From Verrucomicrobiota bacterium (GTDB taxonomy: Bacteria; Verrucomicrobiota; Verrucomicrobiia; Chthoniobacterales; JAFAMB01): 9,446 nt of DNA. The notes below the pieces were generated by a model. It saw nothing but the letters and a program-made list of their open reading frames with translations. It searched no databases and had not been told where the DNA came from. Below are positions 1-6,198 of the stretch, piece by piece (position 1 is the first letter of the stretch; every line of letters starts with the position of its first letter). Both the position numbers and the translations under genes were made by a program. The stretch covers positions 1 to 9,446 of the forward strand of contig JAFAXJ010000659.1 of assembly GCA_019241095.1 (NCBI GenBank). The letters are read 5' to 3'.

Positions 1-228
1 GCGGATGAATTATTGATGAATGACGCTTCTGACGATGGTTATCCCTACAGATTCAAAGCCCATTCTGGGTATTAGTCGCAAAGAACTTATTTTACGTGCC
101 ACCACTGGGAGTCTCATTATTAAGACCAGGATTGACTCTCCTCGGAAGAGCCTAGCCCTCAACGAGTAACCAGCGCTCGCCGGGTCGCCTTGGCAAGGGT
201 ACAAGTTTTGTTAAGATCCGGGCAATCT
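1..228. other. Intergenic or edge region, no gene supported
   Basis: I see no convincing gene here. The only open frame of any length (minus strand, 64 codons, 10-204) has no recognisable motif, no clear ribosome binding site and an Arg/Ser-rich composition typical of chance frames. About 30 bases past the stop codon of the neighbouring isomerase there is a short perfect palindrome, CCTTG-G-CAAGG (188-198). It is not followed by a T-run on either strand and its one-base loop could not form in RNA, so I do not call a terminator. The region may hold the 3' untranslated end of the minus-strand operon. Confidence 0.5.
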
Positions 229-1053
229 CTATTGCTTAGCAGAGTGTTTAAGATTTTTAAGCCCCAAGCTTAACCCTTCCTTCCTCTTACCAACAGGCCC
301 CTTTGGCCAGCCAAAATCTGCGTCTTCATGTTCGATGCTGATTGTCCCATCGTATCCCCCTGAAGACAGCACGCCAAAAAAGTCTGGCCAGGACATTGCA
401 CCTCTACCGGGCAGACGATACTGCCAAGGTCTTATAGGATCAGCTGGGTTGCCGGAGATTTCCGTATCCTTTCCGTGCACAAGAAAGATCCAATTTATAA
501 ACTCCTCCGCAGCTGACATTGGATCTATGTTTTGCCAGATTAGATGGGATGGATCAAATTCCAGGCCCAGACCGGGTACGAGTTGAAACATTTTCCGCCA
601 GCCTTCGGGAGTCGTAGCGATGTATCGCTTGTTAGGTCCAGGCCAGTTTTCAATGAGAATTCTTACTGTGGGCGCCTCTTGCAAAAGTGCTTGGAAGAAA
701 GTAGCGAGGTTTTGATAATTTTCTTCTTCGCTCAGACTGTCGTCACGTCCGGGGAACAGGACGATGGCCGGAACTCCAGATTCTACCGCGAAAAACGCCA
801 GTTCCCTAGCTTGCTCGCGGAGGCGGTCACGCTGAGTCTGGTTCGAGTCAAGCAAGTTGCCGAACAACGTAATAGCGCATACTTCCAGATCCTGCTGCCT
901 GACGCTTCTTATCGCACTGTGCCAATCGTTTGCCAGGTTTAGATGGCGAATAAAATCTACCTCCAAGGCGTCGAATCCGGCGCTGCCGGCCCAGGCAGCC
1001 ACTTGGTCCAAAGCTTCGTCGCCCAGAGCTGCGGAGTAGAAAGCGAACTTCAT
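229..1053 (-). CDS. Sugar phosphate isomerase/epimerase (xylose isomerase-like TIM barrel), paralog 1
   Basis: The product is a 274-residue cytoplasmic protein of the AP-endonuclease 2 / xylose isomerase-like TIM-barrel family, whose members isomerise, epimerise, dehydrate or eliminate sugars and inositols using a divalent metal. The usual metal and catalytic positions are visible: Glu135 in LIENWPG, Asp167 and His170 in EFDPSHL, His193 in VHGKDTE and Glu241 in SIEHED. A GRG turn (about 216-218) followed by SWPDFF is also typical. Length is normal for the family. The ATG lies 11 bases after the stop of the upstream isomerase, and CAAAGG just before it can serve as ribosome binding site. It is the last gene of a three-gene minus-strand operon. 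It resembles its neighbour only at motif level, so this is not a recent tandem duplication. The substrate cannot be read from sequence; 3-keto-glycosides, inosose and ketohexoses are all possible. Confidence 0.9.
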   Translation of the reverse strand: MKFAFYSAALGDEALDQVAAWAGSAGFDALEVDFIRHLNLANDWHSAIRSVRQQDLEVCAITLFGNLLDSNQTQRDRLREQARELAFFAVESGVPAIVLFPGRDDSLSEEENYQNLATFFQALLQEAPTVRILIENWPGPNKRYIATTPEGWRKMFQLVPGLGLEFDPSHLIWQNIDPMSAAEEFINWIFLVHGKDTEISGNPADPIRPWQYRLPGRGAMSWPDFFGVLSSGGYDGTISIEHEDADFGWPKGPVGKRKEGLSLGLKNLKHSAKQ

Positions 1054-1064
1054 ACCTTTGCCTG

Positions 1065-1883
1065 TTAATGAATTCCGGCTGCAGCCAAGGCGCTATCAAG
1101 GGTGCGTTTCGCTTCCTTGACTACGTCGATCACAGGCTCTTTCCAGTATTCTTCACGAAAAATTTCTACCGAGCAAAAACCTTGAAATCCGATTTCCTCT
1201 AAGCACTCTAGATACTCGGGAAGCGGCAAAATCCCCCTGCCAACGTGCAGACGATGGCTGTCTCGAAGTTCGGCGCGTGGCTTATCTTCCGAATCGTTAA
1301 GGTGTACAAGGAGCAGTTTGTCAGCAGGGATAGACAGAATTTCCTCTTTAGTGATTTCCGATCTGTAATAATGGAATGAATCCATAATAATACCGACATT
1401 GTCTCGGCCCGCTCTATTTGCGATATCGAGAGCGGCACGAGGTCCATGCATGACTGTCGTCCGTCCAATAGGTTCGAGGGCAATACAGAGAGGCGCTACT
1501 GCGTCAGCGTATTCTCTAGCCCGATCAGCAGCCTTTTCTCTGGCAGTTTCCAGCGTCATTTCTTCAGGAACCATTGCAGCGCAATACGTTAATAGCACTG
1601 GAGCATGAAGATTTTTCGAATCATCGGCCCCACGCTTGATTCTGCTGAACGGCAAACCAGTTTCATCGAATGGTGCGAGATCAAAGGGCATTACGGAAGC
1701 CACTTTTAACCCAGCTTTTTCGATTATCGCCTCCAGTTCCTCAATGGGCCGATGTTCAACGAAGGTCCGGATATGTGCCTCGTCAATCTCGACGGCCTCA
1801 AAACCAACGAGTCCGCAAGCAGCGATAATATCCTCAATCGGTTGGTGCCGACCTGCGGTCACGGAATTGAAACAAGTTCTCAT
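1065..1883 (-). CDS. Sugar phosphate isomerase/epimerase (xylose isomerase-like TIM barrel), paralog 2
   Basis: The product is a 272-residue TIM-barrel protein of the same broad family as the next gene, but of a different branch. Conserved ligand positions are present: Glu137 in ALEPIG, Asp168 and His171 in IMDSFHYY, His194 in LVHLNDSED and Glu240 in SVEIFREEYW. The HVGRG turn (213-217) is also seen. The N-terminus (GFEAVEID, 27-34) matches the first strands of the barrel. IolE/IolH-like inosose dehydratases and many sugar epimerases have this layout, but the exact reaction is not decidable here. Its ATG lies 7 bases after the TGA of the oxidoreductase gene, with AGGA in the last codons of that gene as a possible ribosome binding site, so translation of the two is probably coupled. 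The protein is probably cytoplasmic, since no signal peptide is seen. Confidence 0.9.
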   Translation of the reverse strand: MRTCFNSVTAGRHQPIEDIIAACGLVGFEAVEIDEAHIRTFVEHRPIEELEAIIEKAGLKVASVMPFDLAPFDETGLPFSRIKRGADDSKNLHAPVLLTYCAAMVPEEMTLETAREKAADRAREYADAVAPLCIALEPIGRTTVMHGPRAALDIANRAGRDNVGIIMDSFHYYRSEITKEEILSIPADKLLLVHLNDSEDKPRAELRDSHRLHVGRGILPLPEYLECLEEIGFQGFCSVEIFREEYWKEPVIDVVKEAKRTLDSALAAAGIH

Positions 1884-1890
1884 TTATCGG

Positions 1891-2970
1891 TCATTCCTGC
1901 ACATGACGTTTGTAGATTTCTTCATTCAGCCAAACGTCTATCGCAGTGTCCTCGCCTGAAGACCGGAAATTCTCGCCGGTATCTAAACATTCGAGGAAGT
2001 GGCGGGCTTCTTCGCGATAGTGCCAGACGGATTGGGGCATTGTCACAGGATAATGATAGGTGGCTATTTCTCCCCCTTCGTATACTTCTAACTTTGAATA
2101 GGACGGTTTGGAAAACATCGACGCCGGCCAAACATGGACCCAGGCGCCTTCAAAGTAAATCTGGGTGTGCTCGTCCCAAGCGTGAAAACGGGAACTGGCG
2201 CTTTCCACAATCGCGCGTACACCGGCAACATCGATAGACACAATGCCAGTCATGCCGTCTGGATCAAGATCCACGTGCGTTATCTTCACTTCTTGTTGGC
2301 TTTCAGCTCCCAGCAGAAAGCGGAGGAGGTTAACATTATGAGTATATTGTTGTAGATACCCGATGTAACCTTTTCGTTTAGTTGCGGGAAGCCAGTCTGG
2401 TAAAAGCATAGAGTTATCGATTGCTTGGACCGGTTCATCGGTCCGTATCATTTGTGAGTCATCTTGGCCTGCAAGCCAATTGCCGCAAAATCCATGGTTT
2501 CTTGCATAGAGAAGGCGTCCTTTGGAACCGCTTTGGCGCCACTCTGTAACGATTTTTCGCACGAGTATGTTAGCCGGGTCAAACCGCTTCATATAACCGA
2601 TCATCAAACGCGAGTTGCCAGCCTTTGCCGCGGCGAGTATGCGCTGGCTCTGCTTAACCGAAACTGCCATCGGTTTTTCCATAAAAACATGCTTGCCGGC
2701 GCGCAAGAGATCAGCCGCTATCTCTCCTTGTTGGGCATAGTCGGCGGAGAGGCCAACAGCCACGATATTTGGATCATTAGCCAATTGACGATGATCACTA
2801 TAAATTGTCGGCACATTAAATTTCCGAGCAACTCTTTCGGCGAGATCTGGGCGTCTTTCCGCAAGCGCAGCTATTCCACAAAGTTCGGAAAAGTTGGGCA
2901 GGTGCACATTCTGCGCCATGAACCCGCAACCGACGTATCCGATGGGGTTGGTTTTTGTTTTGCTTATCAT
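1891..2970 (-). CDS. Gfo/Idh/MocA family NAD(P)-dependent oxidoreductase
   Basis: The product is a 359-residue dehydrogenase of the Gfo/Idh/MocA family, which oxidises or reduces a hydroxyl group of sugars, inositols and related polyols with NAD(H) or NADP(H). The N-terminal Rossmann fold starts at residue 10 with GYVGCGFMAQ (a GxGxxA nucleotide loop, 14-19). The family hallmark EKP is at 98-100 (FMEKPMAV), with its Lys as a catalytic residue. YMKRFDP (126-132) follows the Rossmann domain. In the C-terminal alpha/beta domain QYTHNVNLLRF puts the expected catalytic His at 211. Length is typical. It is the first gene of the operon with two isomerase-like barrels, a pairing known from inositol and 3-keto-sugar pathways, where oxidation precedes isomerisation or elimination. 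The ATG at 2970 is preceded by only a weak purine stretch (TTGAGATA). No secretion or Tat signal is visible, so it should be cytoplasmic. Confidence 0.93.
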   Translation of the reverse strand: MISKTKTNPIGYVGCGFMAQNVHLPNFSELCGIAALAERRPDLAERVARKFNVPTIYSDHRQLANDPNIVAVGLSADYAQQGEIAADLLRAGKHVFMEKPMAVSVKQSQRILAAAKAGNSRLMIGYMKRFDPANILVRKIVTEWRQSGSKGRLLYARNHGFCGNWLAGQDDSQMIRTDEPVQAIDNSMLLPDWLPATKRKGYIGYLQQYTHNVNLLRFLLGAESQQEVKITHVDLDPDGMTGIVSIDVAGVRAIVESASSRFHAWDEHTQIYFEGAWVHVWPASMFSKPSYSKLEVYEGGEIATYHYPVTMPQSVWHYREEARHFLECLDTGENFRSSGEDTAIDVWLNEEIYKRHVQE

Positions 2971-3331
2971 TATCTCAATCTGAGGCAGTGCCGGTTGTCA
3001 GTCCGCCAATAAATTTGCTGTTCGTAGGAAACTTTGGCAGTAACGACTGGTGCCTGCAAGGTCCGCCGGAGGGATATGGCGCAGGATCCACGAGGAGGAG
3101 ATACTCCCATTTCTCGAGCAAGAGGCGGTCCTGGAAAAGCAAGGTTCTGTCGCGGTAGGCTCCTCGTAAACATCAGGGATCTTTCAAGGCGATTTTACCG
3201 AAAAGGCATTTTGCCGAACAGAGTCTCTTCCTTTGGGATGTGTCAGAAAATCGCTCTGAAAGACCCCTGACGTTCACCATGAACCTAGCTGGCGCGGCAG
3301 AGACTGGCTGTGCAGGCAAGCAAGGCCTCAG
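2971..3331. other. Intergenic region between transporter and oxidoreductase operons
   Basis: No gene is supported in these 361 bases. Small open frames exist on both strands but have no motifs or convincing starts. The region must hold the 3' end of the transporter mRNA and probably the promoter of the oxidoreductase operon, since both run on the minus strand. I could not pick a clear -35/-10 pair near the oxidoreductase start. Nearly half of it is taken by a long imperfect hairpin, listed separately. Confidence 0.6.
3146..3301 (-). repeat. 156-base imperfect inverted repeat (long hairpin), MITE-like or structured RNA
   Basis: Two arms face each other across a 50-base loop (3197-3246). The core arms 3173-3196 and 3247-3270 match at 21 of 24 positions without gaps. 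Outward, 3166-3172 pairs with 3271-3277 (5 of 7). After a 3-base mismatch, TAGGCTC (3156-3162) faces GAACCTA (3281-3287). Beyond a small asymmetric loop CGCG (3151-3154) faces CGCG (3293-3296), and TCTG (3146-3149) faces CAGA (3298-3301). Read as minus-strand RNA, the central 31-bp stem has one mismatch and four G-U pairs. On that strand the right arm comes first. The loop holds a further weak stem, GGC-AAAAU-GCC. It starts 30 bases past the stop codon of the transporter ATPase gene and ends about 175 bases before the oxidoreductase gene. No U-run follows, so it is not a standard terminator. It could be a transposon-derived miniature repeat, an mRNA 3'-end stabiliser or an RNA element. Confidence 0.75.
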
Positions 3332-4381
3332 TTAACGTCCGAGAGCGTTGCCGTCTGAATGGTCTTGTGTCGGCAAGACCCATGAATCCCGCGGATCAAT
3401 CGTCAATGTGAGTGGGCAACCGACGCTAAGCGGCGCTTCTTTTATTTGGCGCCGAGGAACCAAAATTTCCAAGGAGAGCGGGTGTTCGACCCACAAACGT
3501 ATTTTGGATCCTTCGGGGCGCAGGCCGGCAATTTCAGTCCTGAATGTATTAAGAGGAGGTTTGTCGGTTATGTCTCGATCTGTGACTCGAATATCCTCCG
3601 CACGAATTGCGACCATGACCGGATCGTGGGCTCGCGCACCCATATTCGTCCCGGTTCGCAGGAAGGTTTCTCCAACTCGCACCACCAGATGATCATTAGA
3701 GGATTTTTCGATCTGGCCACTCACGAAGTTCTGAAAACCAACTAGACGAGCTATTTGAATCGTAGCCGGTTCCGTGAACATCTTTTCAGCAGTTCCTTGC
3801 TGTGCGATTTTCCCATCCGCAAGAACCGCTACTCGATCTGCGCTGGCAGCGATCTGAGGATCGTGTGAAACGGCTAAAGTGGGGATCTGGAATTCATGAA
3901 TGAGAGATGCAAGCTCCGTTATGACCGTGTCCCGAATGAGCCGATCCAGGGAAGACGTCGGTTCATCCAGCAGCAAGAGTTTGGGCTGCCGGGCTAAAGC
4001 GCGAGCCAAAGCAACTCGTTGCTGCTGACCCCCTGATAAGGTTGCCGGAAATTGATCCGCGAACCCGTCCAATCCGACTCGAGCAAGCTGTTCCAAGGCG
4101 AGCTTTTTACGATTTTGCCGGCTTGCTCGTAGAGCAAACGCCACATTTTGCCAGGCACGCAAATGAGGAAAAAGTCCATAGCCTTGGGGAAGATAGCCGA
4201 CCGATCGGCGTTGGGGCGGCAAATTCCCGAAAGGAATGCATTGGCTATGCTCCAGGCCGGCGATGGCCCGCAGCAGTGTCGTCTTTCCGCTACCACTCGG
4301 ACCGAGTAAAACGGTAAAACCCTGCACTTCCAGATCAATCGTCAGAACCAGCGGTCGTTTGATCTGACACTGAATTCGCAC
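3332..4381 (-). CDS. modC: Molybdate/tungstate-type ABC transporter ATP-binding protein (ModC/WtpC-like)
   Basis: The product is the 349-residue ATPase of an oxyanion importer, acting at the inner face of the cytoplasmic membrane. All ABC motifs are intact: Walker A GPSGSGKT (27-34), Q-loop Gln66 in LPQGYGLFPHL, signature LSGGQQQR (115-122), Walker B LLLLDEP (135-141), D-loop SSLD, and H-loop His173 in SHD. A C-terminal extension from about 215 fits the TOBE/MOP-like oxyanion regulatory domain of ModC, CysA and WtpC. The start chosen is the GTG at 4381, 4 bases after the permease stop. The frame stays open to an ATG at 4453, but that would overlap the permease by 68 bases and add a Cys-rich leader unlike the family. 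It is the last gene of the transporter operon. The name rests on its partners; sulfate, phosphonate or iron transporters have similar ATPases. Confidence 0.88.
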   Translation of the reverse strand: MRIQCQIKRPLVLTIDLEVQGFTVLLGPSGSGKTTLLRAIAGLEHSQCIPFGNLPPQRRSVGYLPQGYGLFPHLRAWQNVAFALRASRQNRKKLALEQLARVGLDGFADQFPATLSGGQQQRVALARALARQPKLLLLDEPTSSLDRLIRDTVITELASLIHEFQIPTLAVSHDPQIAASADRVAVLADGKIAQQGTAEKMFTEPATIQIARLVGFQNFVSGQIEKSSNDHLVVRVGETFLRTGTNMGARAHDPVMVAIRAEDIRVTDRDITDKPPLNTFRTEIAGLRPEGSKIRLWVEHPLSLEILVPRRQIKEAPLSVGCPLTLTIDPRDSWVLPTQDHSDGNALGR

Positions 4382-4385
4382 GTAG

Positions 4386-5153
4386 CTACAGAACCTTGAT
4401 CGAACGGCCGCGACGAGAAATGAAACCGAGAAGCAATGGGATGGGCATAGCAACTAAAAAGAAAACCCACAGCAACGGATAAACTGCTCGCAGGCCTACA
4501 TCCTGCAGGTTTACCCAGAGCTTAACCGGCATACCCTGGGGGTAATAAGCAATGATCAAAACAATACCAAACTCCCCGAGCGCTCTCACCCAGGCAAGGC
4601 CAAGCCCTGCAGCTAAGCCGAGGCGGGCGAGGGGAAGCGTAACGCTGATAAAACATTGCCAGGGCGATTTGCCCAAAGTCAGGGCTACTTCCTCCAGTTC
4701 TTTCGGCACGGCTTCAAAAGCAGCCCTGGCAGTCACGATATAATAGGGGCAAGATCCGTAAACCTGAGCGAGCACAAAAGCGGCAGGAGTGTTGGAAAGA
4801 CTTTCGAAGCCGAGCGTTTGACCTATCCAGCCGTAAGGTCCATACAGAGATGCGAGCAAAATTCCCATGGCAAGAGGGGGCGTTAGCAAGGGTGCTAAGA
4901 CCAGAAATTCCGCAATATTCTTACCGCGAAACTCATGCCGAGCCATCCAAAAGGCAACAGGCGTGCCAAGTAGCATAACAACGAGCATTGCGCACCCTGT
5001 AAATGCGAGCGAGTTCATTAAGGCCTGCAGATCTCCCGATACGAGGTGAAACTCATGCCAGTTTGTAGCAGAAATGAGCCCGAAAAAAGGGAGAATCAGA
5101 AATGCTAAACCAAGACTACCAATAAGGTAAATGGTTCGCCGTTGCCAGATCAT
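4386..5153 (-). CDS. modB: Molybdate/tungstate-type ABC transporter permease (ModB/WtpB-like)
   Basis: The product is a 255-residue integral inner-membrane protein that forms the channel of an oxyanion importer. About six hydrophobic segments are visible, near residues 8-29, 46-69, 80-104, 122-142, 179-203 and 224-245. The cytoplasmic EAA loop that docks on the ATPase lies at about 149-175 (PKELEEVALTLGKSPWQ followed by the PLAR turn). GEFGIVLI (193-200) just after the loop is characteristic of the ModB/CysT/WtpB group. Its ATG overlaps the stop codon of the binding-protein gene (ATGA, 5150-5153), so the two are translationally coupled, and the ATPase gene begins 4 bases after its stop. Length is normal for the family and no defect is seen. 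Confidence 0.92.
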   Translation of the reverse strand: MIWQRRTIYLIGSLGLAFLILPFFGLISATNWHEFHLVSGDLQALMNSLAFTGCAMLVVMLLGTPVAFWMARHEFRGKNIAEFLVLAPLLTPPLAMGILLASLYGPYGWIGQTLGFESLSNTPAAFVLAQVYGSCPYYIVTARAAFEAVPKELEEVALTLGKSPWQCFISVTLPLARLGLAAGLGLAWVRALGEFGIVLIIAYYPQGMPVKLWVNLQDVGLRAVYPLLWVFFLVAMPIPLLLGFISRRGRSIKVL

Positions 5154-6058
5154 TGCTCCAACGGTTCCCCTTTTGGCGAGTCGTATCCATTATCTCTCAT
5201 CAAATTTTGGGCAATTGGACTGCGAAGAAACCGAATGAAATCGTTTCCATGTTGCGGCTGTGCGGCGTTGAGCAGAACTGCTGCGTAGAACACCAGAGGT
5301 TCTGCTTCGACGTTTTGTGTTTTCCCGTCAGGTCCGGTCAATTCAAATCCAACGGAACTGTATTCCGGATTGCTGAGGTTGATCTGTTCCGGTAGCGAGA
5401 CGAATGGAAGGTGATGCGATTTGGTTGAGCTGAGATAACCAGAGGAAGCATCGAGTTGTCCGGACTCCAGGCGGGTCAGCAAGGATGGTTCTGCGAATAT
5501 TTGCTGCGGATTCACGTATTCACCGAGAATGGCTCGGACCAAGTTGGGCTGGTGATAGAATTGCTCAGCGAGCAAAAAGGTGAAAATGATGTTGCGTCCT
5601 TGGGGATCCACGGCAGGATCAGTTCGACCAAATCGAAACCCAGGTCGTTTTAGCACATCCCACCAAGACAGCTTTCCCGCTGCGGCATCCGTAAGTTCCC
5701 TGGCGAAGCGAGACTTGTCGCTGTATGCAATTACCATCTGCGTACTTGCAATTGGTGTGGCTTCCTTGACAAGCCCGGCAGCGATCAATGAACGCATTGG
5801 ACCAGGAGTAATTGACACAAAAACGTCGGGTCGAATTTGCTTGCTTTCAATGAGATGTGCTAATCCCCATGCTCCATGTCCGGTTCCTTGAAACTCAATT
5901 TGAGCTATTTTGGCAAAGGCTGGACCGAGAAACTGATCCATGACTATACCCATCGAACCCGCGTAAGCGACTTGCAAAAGGGGCAGTGCCGAAAGGTTCT
6001 CGTGGAACGCTGACGTGATAATAAGAGTAAAAACGAACGCTAAATATTTTCTTTTCAT
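5150..6058 (-). CDS. Extracellular oxyanion-binding protein of ABC transporter (WtpA/ModA-like)
   Basis: The product is a 302-residue periplasmic solute-binding protein, the first gene of the transporter operon. The start chosen is the ATG at 6058 (MKRKYLAFVF...), because it gives a proper signal peptide (Lys/Arg-rich start, hydrophobic core to about 17, cleavage near SALP at 22-25) and has AAGAAGAG just upstream. An ATG at 6109 in the same frame would put 17 Cys- and charge-rich residues before the signal. The mature protein opens with VAYAGSM (30-36), and GRTDPAVDPQGR lies at 144-155. Both recall the tungstate-binding WtpA group (AGS and GRSDPxxDPxG motifs) more than classical ModA (AAASL). 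No lipobox Cys is seen, so it should be soluble periplasmic. Whether it prefers molybdate, tungstate or another oxyanion cannot be told. Confidence 0.87.
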   Translation of the reverse strand: MKRKYLAFVFTLIITSAFHENLSALPLLQVAYAGSMGIVMDQFLGPAFAKIAQIEFQGTGHGAWGLAHLIESKQIRPDVFVSITPGPMRSLIAAGLVKEATPIASTQMVIAYSDKSRFARELTDAAAGKLSWWDVLKRPGFRFGRTDPAVDPQGRNIIFTFLLAEQFYHQPNLVRAILGEYVNPQQIFAEPSLLTRLESGQLDASSGYLSSTKSHHLPFVSLPEQINLSNPEYSSVGFELTGPDGKTQNVEAEPLVFYAAVLLNAAQPQHGNDFIRFLRSPIAQNLMRDNGYDSPKGEPLEQ

Positions 6059-6072
6059 CGTTCTCTTCTTGC

Positions 6073-6109
6073 ATGCTGCGCGGTCCTGCATCGAAGAGCA
6101 AGGCAGCAT
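6073..6109 (-). promoter_or_regulatory. Leader hairpin directly upstream of the binding-protein ribosome binding site
   Basis: On the minus strand, ATGCTGC (6103-6109) is the exact complement of GCAGCAT (6073-6079). Inside it, CTTGC (6098-6102) pairs with GCAGG (6085-6089), including one T-G wobble, around an 8-base loop. The result is a 7+5 bp stem with a one-sided 5-base bulge (6080-6084). It ends 3 bases before the purine-rich ribosome binding site (6061-6070) of the transporter operon, so in the mRNA it could affect initiation. I do not recognise the Moco/Tuco riboswitch pattern in it. It may also be chance. Confidence 0.4.
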
Positions 6110-6145
6110 AGAGCAATTCCTGCCAAGCCAATCCAGAAAGGAAGA

Positions 6146-6173
6146 TTGACCTGATACAAGGCTACCGTAGGCT
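6146..6173 (+). promoter_or_regulatory. Possible promoter of the LTxxQ gene, overlapping a dyad
   Basis: TTGACC (6146-6151, five of six bases of the -35 consensus) is followed after 16 bases by TAGGCT (6168-6173, three of six bases of the -10 consensus), ending 25 bases before the ATG at 6199. The -10 match is poor, so this is tentative. A weaker minus-strand pair for the transporter operon (TTGTTT 6182-6177, TTGTAT 6159-6154, spacer 17) shares the same stretch. Confidence 0.3.
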
Positions 6174-6174
6174 T
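6158..6174. promoter_or_regulatory. 17-bp near-perfect dyad, candidate operator between divergent operons
   Basis: AAGGCTACCGTAGGCTT has seven of eight symmetric pairs around a central C: AAG-CTAC on the left mirrors GTAG-CTT on the right, with one G/G clash. It lies between the divergent transporter and LTxxQ genes and falls within the spacer or -10 of the possible promoters on both strands, which is the usual place for a repressor site. It does not look like the E. coli ModE box (TATA-rich). The binding factor is unknown. Confidence 0.4.
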
Positions 6175-6198
6175 AAAAACAAACGATCCAGCACTCGC

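Noticed and set aside
10..204. 64-codon open frame on the minus strand near the left edge
   Set aside because: It has no motif, no ribosome binding site and an Arg/Ser-rich composition typical of chance frames.
2464..3012. 182-codon plus-strand open frame opposite the oxidoreductase gene
   Set aside because: It is the antisense shadow of a strongly supported Gfo/Idh/MocA gene, whose conserved motifs are all on the minus strand.
3146..3301. Long hairpin as a rho-independent terminator of the transporter operon
   Set aside because: The stem is too long with a 50-base loop, and the bases following it on the minus strand (ACCTTGCTT) contain no U-run.
4382..4453. Longer start for the transporter ATPase at ATG 4453
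   Set aside because: It would overlap the permease gene by 68 bases and add a Cys-rich leader not seen in the family. The GTG at 4381 is 4 bases after the permease stop and begins the usual ATPase N-terminus.
6059..6109. Longer start for the binding protein at ATG 6109
   Set aside because: It would place 17 Cys- and charge-rich residues before an otherwise normal signal peptide, and the start at 6058 has a good ribosome binding site.
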